Origin: Aralia elata
Lineage: Eukaryota; Streptophyta; Magnoliopsida; Apiales; Araliaceae
Assembly (NCBI GenBank): GCA_034770075.1
Contig: JAVJAP010000103.1
Location: 806,001 to 870,000 of the forward strand
Reading direction: 5' to 3'
Length of the DNA stretch: 64,000 nucleotides
Notes under the pieces: generated by a model
Told to the model about the DNA's origin: nothing
Seen by the model: only the letters and a program-made list of their open reading frames with translations
Database searches by the model: none
Made by a program: the position numbers and the translations under genes
Shown: piece after piece, positions 23,631-33,850 of the stretch
Position numbering within the stretch: the first letter of the stretch is position 1
How the letters are laid out: every line of letters starts with the position of its first letter

Positions 23631-23950
23631 CGTGGGCGGAGCCACCCTTGGGCTGGGGTGGGCTCTAACCCTCTCAGATTTTTTTCGATCATAGTATTTA
23701 TATATCCAAAGCCCAACTCAATAATAAATACATATTGCTTAGTCCTCCTAAATTTAACATATTACTTGTAATATTAACAATATTGTAATTAAATACATGT
23801 TTTACATATGCAACTGGCTGAAAAATATAAAATTATCTAAAAAAATTGGCTCGGGGGCACAGCCCCCGAACCCCCGTCAAATTATTTATAAGATCACAAA
23901 TTTTTTACCGTGTTGTAACCTACCCAGGAAAAAAATCCTCGCTCCACCCT
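23631..23950. mobile_element. MITE-1: 320-bp non-autonomous DNA element
   Basis: The block is flanked by a perfect 10-bp direct repeat, tgcacacact, at 23621-23630 and 23951-23960. The ends are imperfect inverted repeats (GGGCGGAGC at the left, AGGGTGGAGC read inward from the right). The interior is AT-rich, with a short inner GC palindrome-like run near 23850-23875. A 9-10 bp duplication points to a Mutator-like origin; a hAT-like origin (8 bp) is possible. There is no coding capacity. Confidence 0.65.
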
Positions 23951-23960
23951 TGCACACACT

Positions 23961-24416
23961 TACATATGAAATTTCTCTATCCTACGTGGATATGGGAGGG
24001 AAAGTGAGGACAAACTAACATGTCTAATAACGAATGTCTTCCTCTCTCTTTAGTTTGTCATGTCTACCGGGTAATTGTATTCTAATGGCATGGGTTACAA
24101 TATAAAGTTGAAGAAGTTAACTCTTATATAAGTTTTGATAAAGCCAATTTTATTTTTTTTTACTTTTTGTTGACAAATTCACAAAAATCAGTATGATCAA
24201 AATAAGAAGGCAATAGCATTTTAAAACAACAAAGTTCACAACAATAAGTAGGATTGAAATTAAACCATAAAGATTTTAAACTGAATAAATTTTGAATACG
24301 GATGTCTAAGTAATTGAGGATGAAGGTAACAACACTGTAAGATTTTAAACTTTTAGAGCAGACCAGTATTTATCCAATTTTGGATTCATTGAACCTTGTA
24401 CCGAAAAGCGTGCCTT
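23961..24416. other. intergenic, 3' flank of the receptor kinase
   Basis: AT-rich, with no repeat terminus or gene recognised. The region next to 24416 should hold the kinase 3' untranslated region and poly(A) signal, which I cannot place with confidence. Confidence 0.5.
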
Positions 24417-24450
24417 TCACTCTAAATTGGAAATTAGCTGAAGCTGGTCT
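24417..24450 (-). CDS. receptor kinase exon 3 (last 10-11 codons)
   Basis: The acceptor TTGTTTTGCAG precedes 24450. The exon completes a split Arg codon, reads DQLQLISNLE and stops at TGA 24417-24419. The short last exon is a recurrent feature of this receptor family and fits the phase of the exon 2 donor. It suggests the gene was intact until recently. Confidence 0.65.
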
Positions 24451-24845
24451 CTGCAAAACAAATAAATAAATTGATGTTAAGTTGTGTAAGTAGATGTTTT
24501 AGAGAAATTTTCATGACCCTATTGAAATAACTTTGGGTTCACTTCTTATAAGGATATAAAGACGGTTATTTTCAAATCCATGAACTGACCACTTCATTTA
24601 ATACTGAAAATTTTTTAAATTTAAAATTGACATGATTCAGTTAAATTTTGAAAACAATAAATTATATAACTAGTAATACTTTTTAAGTAATTTATGATAT
24701 TCATAATTGTATTAATGCAAATTAAATGAATTCATATCAATTTTAAATTTAAAAATATTTGAAATTAACTTTTAAAAATTAATATGGATCTTATAATTAA
24801 TTTGGAATTGAGGTAGTATAAATAAAAAAAAAGATTTCTCCATAC

Positions 24846-25125
24846 CTTAGTTGGCTTAGTGATATTGCATGAAAAGATTTTCCTACAGATGTGTAAGCTA
24901 TTAACTGTTGTGACACGTCAAGCATAGTTGGTCGGGATTTGGGATCAACGCTTACACATGCAAAACCCAATAAAAGAACTTGAATAATATCCTGTTCAAC
25001 CAGTCAAGTAGTTGGATGTGAGAGGCGAGGATCCAACATATCACTCAACATTATATCTTGAGCAAAAGATGGTTTTGAAGATGAGAGGAGCTCTCCCGGA
25101 TGCTTACCCATCATTATTTCAATAG
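24846..25125 (-). pseudogene. receptor kinase exon 2 remnant
   Basis: The minus-strand frame reads EIMMGKHPGELLSSS, then DMLDPRL, an in-frame TGA (25004-25006), and ACVSVDPKSRPTMLDVSQQL. This is kinase subdomains IX (end) to XI. It ends at a donor (CTAAG|GTATGG, GT at 24844-24845). Upstream, towards 25970, I see neither the expected ELAYTMVVTEK-like segment nor a clear acceptor joining to exon 1. The intron region 25126-25969 is AT-rich. Confidence 0.75.
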
Positions 25126-25969
25126 TCAAAAAACTTGTTGAGCAGTTCCCACAATCTCATTTTAGTTGTTCTATTTTTCAGAATATATGTAGCATATATT
25201 TTAAGGTGTGCTAAATATTTATTAATACATATAAGTTCGTGTGTACATGTACATTATATTTAATTATAATAAAATATATAAAACTTGAAATGTATAAATA
25301 TGAGTTTGGCATCTCTTCAAATCCTTCACCATTTTTAGATAAGGGAATTTAAACTTTAGAAATTAGATTTTTTTTGAAGTATCTTAAACTTTCTAATATA
25401 TTCAATACTAATAAAAGGCTATCCAAGTCGATCCAGATTAAATTCTCTGGATTGAATTTAATTTTTGGCTATATTAAGTTAAATAGATAAACTAAGATTA
25501 TGACATTATTAATAAACTTGTTTATCTGGTGCAAGATATTTAGAAGGCCTAATTACAAAAATATTCCTCCAAGTTATCACATAATTTCAATTTGTCCATT
25601 TAAGTAGCAAAAAACTCAATTGAGTCCTTCAAATGAACAACTTGATTCAATTGATTTCTGACCTTGACTTTAACTCAATTGCAATTTTGCCATGAAGGGC
25701 TCAATTGAATTAAATTGACCACTTTCAGGACTCAATTGAGATTTTTACAACTTAAGGGACTAAATTAAAATTAGGTGACAATTTGGAGGGACACTTTTGT
25801 AATTTGGCCTATTTAGAAATTTTATTTTGAATCATCTTAAACTTTCAAATATATTCAATACTAGTAAACGACTATTTAAGTCAATGCATATCAAATTCTC
25901 TAGATTGGATTAATTTTTTGACTATATTAAAGGATAAATTAAGATAATTACATAAATAGACTTGTTTAC

Positions 25970-28046
25970 CTGGAGCAACATATCCATATGTACCGGCAAG
26001 TAGTGTTTGATTTGATGAATCAGGGTATAATAATCTTGCAGTGCCAAAGTCAGCAACAAAGGCCTCCAGCTTGGAGTCCAATAAAATGTTGTTGCTTGAA
26101 ATGTCGCGATGAACAATAGGTGGGTTACAATCGTAATGCATGTAAGATAAAGCGTTTGCAATACCTTTCACAATGTTCACCCTCCTGGCCCAATCTAATT
26201 CGATGGCTTCAACATCATTTCTTAAGACAACAAATAAGCTTCCCCTTTCCAAGTATTCATAAACCAAAAACATGCATCTTTGGTGTAAACAGAATCCAAA
26301 AAGTTTCACAATATTCTTGTGCCTTATATTTGATAAGACTTCAATTTCATTCCTGAAACTCTTGTCAAAAATTGGCTCTTCAGCTTCAAGCCGATGAAGT
26401 TTTTTTAGGGCCACTACTTTGCCATTTGGTAGTCTTGCTTCATACACACTGCCATAGCCACCGGTTCCAATGCAGTATTTGATGTCAAAATCATTGGTTG
26501 CTCTTATAATGTCTTCATATGCAATACTTCCATCATAATTCCATACCGAACACAAGTTACCATTCTTCATTGCTCTAGCGTGGGTTTGACTTCTTTGTGC
26601 CTTGTGTCGAGTAACGAATACACGGGCAATCATTATGAAGGTTACGAAAATTGCGATGGGAAGAACAATCTTTAAAGTGTCCAAGCCTCTATTTTTATTG
26701 TTCTTGTTGCTGATGTGGTTTTTGTTGTCGTCGTTTATGGTTCTATCTTGACAAGTTCGCTTCCCCTCGAGGGCATTGCCTGACAAATCAATTGAGGAGC
26801 CATGACACCACTTGCAAAGACAACTTGGAATTGTGCCTGAAAGATTATTGTGAGAGAGGTTCAAGTAGTTTAAGCTTGACAAAAGTGCTAGATCTTCAGG
26901 AATGACTCCATCCAAATTGTTAGCACTTAAAGTCAACATGACCAAGTAGATGCAGTTAACAAATCCGTTTGGGATGTGTCCGCTCAGTCGATTTTCCGAC
27001 AAGTCTAGGTGTAGAAGATTATGGCACTTCTTAAAAACTGGTATGCTTCCAGTAAGTTGATTCGAGTGCAAATCAAGATAACGAACTTCAGAGAACAGCG
27101 AAACCTCCATTGGTATTGAACCATGAATATGATTTGCCGAGAGATTAAGATTACGAAGGTTAGTCAAGTTTCTTAGCGATGGGATTAAACCGTAAATATG
27201 GTTTGAATCAAGGAATAAATGAGTGAGATTGGACAATGAACCAATAGATGAAGGGATTGAGCCGTTTATTTTGTTAGAACCAAGGTTCAAATATATCAAG
27301 TTGCTTAAAAGACCTAGAGTTGAAGGGATTGAACCATGAAGGTTATTATTGCCCAGGTCTAGTCTCCTAAGCTTCTTCAAGTTTCCTATGTCCGAAGTGA
27401 TAGAACCATTAAATTGATTGGAATAAAGGTTCAGAAAGACCAAATTGGTCAAAGAACCCAAAGCTGAAGATATTGAACCAACGAGGTCATTCTGATAGAG
27501 GTATAGACGACTTAATTTGGTCAAATTCCCAAATACTAAGGGAATGAAATCACCAATATTATTACGCGAAACTGAAAGCGATTCTAGTTGGGTGAGGTTA
27601 GCCAAGGAAGGAGGTAGCTTACCTGTAAGAAAGTTCGCGGACAGATTGAGGAATGTCAGTTCTGAAAGCATACCAATTTGGTATGGGATGCTTCCATGCA
27701 GTCCACAGGAGCCAAGGTTAAGAATTTCAAGGTTGGGGAATGATGAAAAATTCAACTTCCCCAACTCAGTTCCTAGTTTTACTTTATCGTAGCAGTAAGA
27801 GGCTAGGTTTGTTTCAATGACATTGCCTGCATCATTGCAATGGATGCCTGTCCAGTTACAATGACTTCGAGAAGTGTTCACTGTAAAAATAGAATTACTA
27901 TTATTATTACTAGTCCCCCACCAACCGCTGCGGAGCAGAACTTCAGCTTCTGATGATTTTGTTGCTGCTGCTACTAATATCATATTTGCACAAGCAGCAA
28001 GAACAAGAAGTAGTACTACACAAGTGATGGACGAGGAAGATGTCAT
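25970..28046 (-). CDS. receptor kinase exon 1: signal peptide, LRRs, membrane span, most of the kinase
   Basis: About 692 residues. Residues 1-28 form a hydrophobic signal peptide. The LRR N-cap follows with CNWTGIHCND. About 14 leucine-rich repeats (roughly 90-430) show LxxLxxLxLxxNxLxGxIP spacing, fewer than the usual number in MIK2-type receptors. A membrane span (about 457-478, TLKIVLPIAIFVTFIMIARV) is followed by basic residues. The kinase starts near 524 with GTGGYGSVYEA (ATP loop), VALKK (catalytic Lys), VHRDISSNN (catalytic loop) and ADFGTA. The exon ends at ...GTYGYVAP in the context CCAG|GTAAAC, a good donor site (GT at 25968-25969). The start Met is the first in frame and is followed directly by the signal peptide. 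The exon itself has no stop. Confidence 0.9.
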
Positions 28047-30286
28047 TAATTTGGGAGTTTTTTTTTAATGGATGGTTGGATTTATTTTTATTTTTGGAAA
28101 CATTGAATTTGTAATGTAAAGGAGCCAACTGTTCAGTACATCCGATCATTAATTGAAGACGACGAAGACCGGAATTTTTGTCTCAATGAAAGAATTTTCT
28201 TAGTCTTTGTGGGCTCTACAATGAAAGAATTTTCTTAGTCTTTGTGGGCTTTACAATGAAAGATTTTGAAAATTAGTTATTTATAAAAGATTATTCCACT
28301 TTACAGTAATTTTTATACCGGACTTATTTTGAATTTTTAAAGTCAATTTATAAATTTTAAAATTTAAAATTAATAAGTATTAAAATTGTAATTATTTTGA
28401 TATTTATTATTTTCGAAATATATATGAATTCTAGTAATTTTGAATTTTAAGATTATTAATATTTTTTTAGTATTACTCTGATAAGTTAATTTGCGATTTT
28501 CTCTAGCTGATAAATGATGGTTGGATTTTAATGTGAAGTTGCTTGGAACGGCATGCCCTTTTGACCACTGACCCGAATAGATTGGGTTAAAGTCTCATAT
28601 TAATTAAGTTAGAATTAAAAATTAAACTCGTTATATGTATTCAAAAGACATTTGTACCAATTGAACTTAAGTTGAATATTTCAACAAGGTATCAAAACCG
28701 AAGTCATTATATATTTTTGTTATTGTTATCTCCACAAATTTCCTTCATATATTTGACTTTTGGGCGTGCAATGACACGTAGAGACGTACTGGGTTAAAGT
28801 TTCATACCGATTAAATTTGACCTAAATACTTACTATATATACTTGAGAGACCTTTGCATTTAGCACCAATTAATTTTTAATAAAATGTTTCTAACATTTT
28901 AATTGAAGAGAAAAGAAAAAAACAGATAAGAGAGAAAATTAAAATATGGGATGTCTAGAAGTTTTTTTTTGGTGAAAGAAAAAAAGAGAATAAAAGAAGG
29001 GTTCGTCTTAAAATTTTAGTTATTTTTGTTAAAATATTTTTTTCTCACTTTTAAAAAGAAAGTAAAATTTATTTTCTTGAACTCCAACCTTCTTCTCACT
29101 AACTTTTTCTTCTTTACTTTTCTTTCCATTAAAAACTTACGGACAAGATTTTAAGTTTCAGCAGACCGAGAAGTTTAATATTTATGGTTGGGTGGACCCT
29201 GACGAAAGAGAAAATTAATGTGAGAATTTTCTCAAAATGAATGGCCTGAAAGATGTGGTGTGGAGTTTGCTACACCACATGTACATAATTAGGGATTACA
29301 AGTGCAGTCCGACCGCATCGGTCTTAAAAAAATTTGATTGCACGGCACCAGTAACGATTCAAAATTTTTCTATACCAAAATTATACCCATCGTTTTATAT
29401 TTTAAACCTCATCGCACCGATTTACATCGATCAAAATTATTAATATTTTTGATTTAATATTTATTAAATTAGTTTAATATTTTTACAACACATATTATAA
29501 TAACACTCATTAAAATAAATCAAGAAATATTAACGAGTAATATAAGAATATATGTTCAATTAAAATTCAGATAACATTATTATAACTAGTCCAATTTCCA
29601 TGCAAGGCACATACTGTTTTATATATATTTTTATATAATAAATAATTATTAATAAATAATGATAATAACATTAACATCTTACAACAAAATAAATTTTCAT
29701 TATTTATTATTTGTACAAGTTTTTTTTTTTACCTCAAATTGATTTAAAATACATGATATTTATATAAGAATATAAGTAAATTTAACTTCAATATTTAAGT
29801 CAATTACATTACCTGTTCCATACGACTTTTTAATCTATTTTGGATAAAATATTTTATCGATGTGACAATTATTATTATTAATATTTACTTAAATTTTTGT
29901 AAAACTTATGAAAGTTTTTGAAAAATAAAAATTTTAAATTACTTGTACACACTTCTTATTACTACTACTACTACTACTACTACACACACACACGTCGTCA
30001 TTGAAATTTAGCTAAGAATATATAATAATTTCGATGACGACGTAGTTTTGCATTAAATTTATACTTAATTTGTCTTTTTTTTTAAAAACAACTCTTAAAT
30101 AAAAAACTTAACTATAAGAGATAAAAGTACGTCGTTTTAATTAAGTAGCCTTTAGCCAAACATAGTTCAAGCATAACATGAGATTCTTTTTTTTGCATAT
30201 ATTATAATTAACTATCAATGTATAATGTTTTATTTTTGCTACAGAACATCAAAGGTACCTACAGAGTTATCAATAAATACTTATTA

Positions 30287-30322
<36 letters not shown>

Positions 30323-30567
30323 TTTTGAGATTATTTAATAGTTTTATATGTGACATGTGAATACATTCTAATAGTTTATTTTACCAACTAATGATATAGA
30401 TTAAACTTTTAATTTGCTATTTTAAGCTATTTTTATAAAGTTATAAAGTTTAATTCACTAAAGAGGCATATGAGGATTGTTTCGAATTTAATAAAAAATT
30501 GATAGAGGACAAATATCACTTTTTAGTATATAATATACACTTTAATTGTAACAATATATATTATAAT
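28047..30567. other. AT-rich intergenic DNA with simple repeats
   Basis: This is the 5' flank of the receptor kinase. Within it are a 35-bp tandem duplication (28185-28265, about 2.3 copies of AATGAAAGAATTTTCTTAGT...), a CTA run (about 29960-29982) next to CA repeats, and an AT run at about 30288-30318. No gene or mobile-element boundary was recognised. Promoter elements of the kinase cannot be placed with confidence. Confidence 0.55.
28185..28265. repeat. 35-bp tandem duplication upstream of the receptor kinase
   Basis: The unit starting AATGAAAGAATTTTCTTAGT recurs at 28185, 28220 and (partial) 28255, nearly identical. It lies 140-220 bp upstream of the kinase start codon. Confidence 0.8.
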
Positions 30568-31439
30568 TGTGACGACCCAAAATCTGAGTACCTTCAAACC
30601 CGGATTCGGTGCTACACGGCACTACACATTCAATATAATCTTAAAGACATGAAAGTAGTTAATACATTATTACAAAATATCTTGCTCTAAATCCCAGGTT
30701 CCAAGACTTTTACATCTTTAAAAGCTAATATTATATCGTGATATTACATCAGTACTAAATTATTACAAATAAAGTACAACATCTTCTACTCATTTACTTT
30801 TCTTTTTCCTTTGTCCTTTTCGGCACCTTCGGTCCGTTTTGGCTTAACTGAAAATATTTAATTTTAAGCAAGAGCAAACATTTAATTGCTTAGCAAGTAT
30901 AAACAGTTGAATAAATAACAACATCATGAACAAAATCATCTTTATCTGAAAACTTCAATTACTGAACAATAGTTGTGAAACAACTCGAATAAATAAGAAT
31001 AATAATTTTATTTACTTTAAACATTTTTTAAACGACATACTGAGCGGTCATAAGACCTTGAACTTTTCTTTTCATAAAGGTTTAATAGTATTAAACTGTA
31101 AACCGACATTGTTAATTCCCGGGGACACAATAATAATCTAGAAGGGGGGTGAGTTAAATAGATCTTTAAAACTTTTTCTTTCATTTCAATGAAAGTATAA
31201 CAGTTAATAAAATCAGTTCATGCATAGTGGAATATACTTTAAGGACCCCTTCAAAGATACAAGCATAATCTTAGTTCAGTGAATAAATCTTCGATATGAT
31301 TGACAACAGGTATAGCAGTTATTGTACATAATGTAAATGACATAAAGTAAATAACACAGGAGACTTTTAAGTGGTTCGAAGACTGAATAACTCCTACTCC
31401 ACTCTTCTACTTCAACAAGTAGGAATCCAGTAAAAGTTT

Positions 31440-31800
31440 TAGTCACAAAGACAAGGACTCTCCGCCCTCCTCAAGTCCAGCAGACAAGAGTTTTTTTTAG
31501 CCACTAAGGCAAGGATCCTATGACCCTCCTCAAGTCCCGCTGACACGAATCCTCTGACCCCTCTTGAGTCCCGCAGACTTGAGTTGTTTTTAGTCCCTCG
31601 GACAAGGATCCTATGACCCTCTTCAAGTCCAGCAGACTTGGAAACCTAGTTCATAAAGAACCCTTCAAGGCCAGCAGCCCTGGAATCCTGTAGACTAAAG
31701 CCAGCAGCTTTAGAATCTCTTGTATCCTTTGGTACTCAGCAAGTCCAATAGACTTGACTTTGTTTAGTCACTTAAGACAAGGACGCCCCGCCCTCTTTGG
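31440..31800. repeat. tandem CAAGTCC-GCAGAC words in Sire-1
   Basis: Words such as GACAAGGATCCTATGACCCT and CTCAAGTCCCGCAGACTTGA recur five to six times with irregular 45-70 bp spacing. A shorter version lies at 52830-52980 in the Sire-2 LTR. Confidence 0.75.
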
Positions 31801-33609
31801 TATGTTAATTGTTTATTGGGTTTTGCTGTCAAGATGAACTTTGATCTCCTTCATCTTCATGTACTTGGCAGCTGTTTGTGATCTTCTTCTGGATGCTGCT
31901 GATGATGGTCGTTGAAGCCCTTCCTTCTTCTGGTATATAGCAAATGTAAATGATCACTTCTGTTGAACACTGATTGACTTGTCCAAGTCAGTTCTTTATC
32001 TATTCAGCTCATAGTGTTCCTTGCTTGATCATAGAGTTGTCCGTTTTGAATCTGGTTACTCTAGATCTTGGCTTCTTGGTCATTCGACTCTTTAGCTCAT
32101 ATGCCAGCCCTTTGGCATACCTCTCGTGCTGCAGTGAAGCTTCTGGCTGATTGTACAGTTTGTGTTGTTGCCCTCTTGCTTACTGCATTCCCACACACTC
32201 TCACATTTGAATGTGGTTTTCTCTTTTGTAGTTCTCCATTTTCTTCCCGTTGGAAGCTTGCTGTTGATATCTTCCCGTTGCACTTCTTTTCGTTGGAGAC
32301 TAACTTTCTGCAGACTTGGTTATTGTACCACTGAATGTTTTACTTCATGAAGTCTCTTAGTGATGGCTGAGTCAGCATCCATTAGCTAGTACCAAGACAG
32401 TGGAGTCACATGTGTTGCTTGTTAACTGCTACAAACATGGTTGTTTGAACCCCACTCAGATTGGTTCCTTATTTTACTCTTTTAACTACTCAACCGCTAG
32501 TCTTGGGATAGCAACCCTGAGTGCTCAGATAACTTTAATCCTTGCTGGCACTTTCTTACTTACTTACTCTACGATCAGCTAAGGTATAGCATGTTGTTCC
32601 TTGATCGTAGAGTTGGCTGCTTGCTGCCAACTGTTGCCTATGGTCGTAGAGTTAACTTGTTTGCTTCAGACTGAAACTGTTATCTTAGATCGTAGAGTTG
32701 ACTGTTAACTTTAGTTGTAACCTTGTGCTGCCTTGCAGTTCGTAGAGTGGCTAATTGTACTTGCCGTTTGTGCTCCCTTATGCTCTGTGATCTCCATTTG
32801 GCTTTTCATTCTCAGAGCATAGTATTGTGATCTTCGTTGAGCCATTGCAGTAGTTATGCTTATCATAGAGAACTGCTCTATGTCTTTCAGGTGTTAGCCC
32901 TGTTGTTGTGTTATAGAGGACTGCTCTATGATCTTCTGATGTTATAGCACTTCTGATGTAGAGGACTGCTTTACTTAATCTTCAGACATTCTCTCTTATG
33001 TCTTGTCATAGAGTACTGCTCTATGATCTTCTGTTGCTTTGCTGAGACTACCAGGATGCTTCTGTTATCTTAGGCTCAACTCTACGATCACTTGATCTTG
33101 TTATTGCTTTCTTACTCTACGACCTTGTCTTTGGTGCGCAAGTCTAGAGTCTTGATGGATCGCAGAATGATTAGTTGAGCTTGTCATGTGATCTCTATTA
33201 TGGCTTGATGCTTTGGTTGTGCTCAGAGATTTTGCTATGTCTGATAGCTCATGCTCAGCTTGCTTGGTAGTCTTAAAGATTGCCACTTTAACTTTGGGTG
33301 CTTCAGCACAGACTTCTTTTCATTGTTGCTTAGTTGCAGATTGTTCATGGGAGTCATAGAGTGGCTGACTTTAGACTAACTCTACGAACCCATGTCAGCA
33401 CAATGATCTTCTCTTCATAATGTGCATTCTACGATCCTGAGTAGGCTCCTCGTTCTGCCGAGCCACACTCAACGATCGCCTTGCAAGCTCTGCGTTGACA
33501 TGCGCAACTCTACGATGCCCAGAGAGTGCTGCTGAGTGAGCTCTACGATCTGCCGAAATTGTTACTGTGCTTGCCTGACAGACTCTACGATTTTGGGAAT
33601 TTAGCACTG

Positions 33610-33850
33610 AAATGTCGAGGCAACTCTACGTCCTGCCGAGAGTGCTTTACATTCTGCCGAGAGAACTCTACGTCCTGCTGAGAGTGTTCTCCATTCTGCC
33701 GAGGCAACTCTACATCCTGCCGAGAGTGCGTTACGTTCTGCTGAGAGAACTCTACATCCTGCCGAGAGTGTTCTCCATTCTGCCGAGAGAATTCTATGTC
33801 CTGCCGGGAGTGCTCTACGTCCTGCCGAGAGAACTCTACGTCTTCCTGGC
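33610..33850. repeat. 21-bp minisatellite in Sire-1
   Basis: About eleven copies of a unit like GAGAGAACTCTACGTCCTGCC follow one another without gaps. Because 21 is a multiple of three, both strands stay open across the array (minus-strand heptads like RRVLSAE/RRALSAG; plus-strand ones like ELYVLPR). I regard the ORFs as by-products of the repeat, not as genes. Confidence 0.88.

Larger units (their letters stand above)
24417..28046 (-). pseudogene. LRR receptor-like kinase, MIK2-like, 3' part damaged (whole locus)
   Basis: Three exons can be followed on the minus strand: exon 1 28046-25970, exon 2 remnant about 25125-24846, and exon 3 24450-24417. The layout, with a phase-1 intron splitting the codon after ...GTYGYVAP and a tiny last exon, is that of plant LRR-RLKs related to Arabidopsis MIK2. 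In that family the protein is a plasma-membrane receptor that binds peptides outside and phosphorylates inside. Two lesions make function doubtful. The first 20-odd residues expected in exon 2 (activation-segment end and helix F of the kinase) are not found. An in-frame TGA also lies at 25004-25006. It is the only host protein gene recognised in the window. Confidence 0.8.

Noticed and set aside
30288..30318. AT run as a cruciform or origin
   Set aside because: A plain dinucleotide microsatellite; no other support.
32068..32582. ORFs of 60-88 residues within the Sire-1 LTR
   Set aside because: They lie on both strands inside an LTR and show no domain or start context.
33610..33850. CRISPR-like array
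   Set aside because: Units are contiguous with no unique spacers, the setting is a plant retrotransposon LTR, and there are no cas genes.
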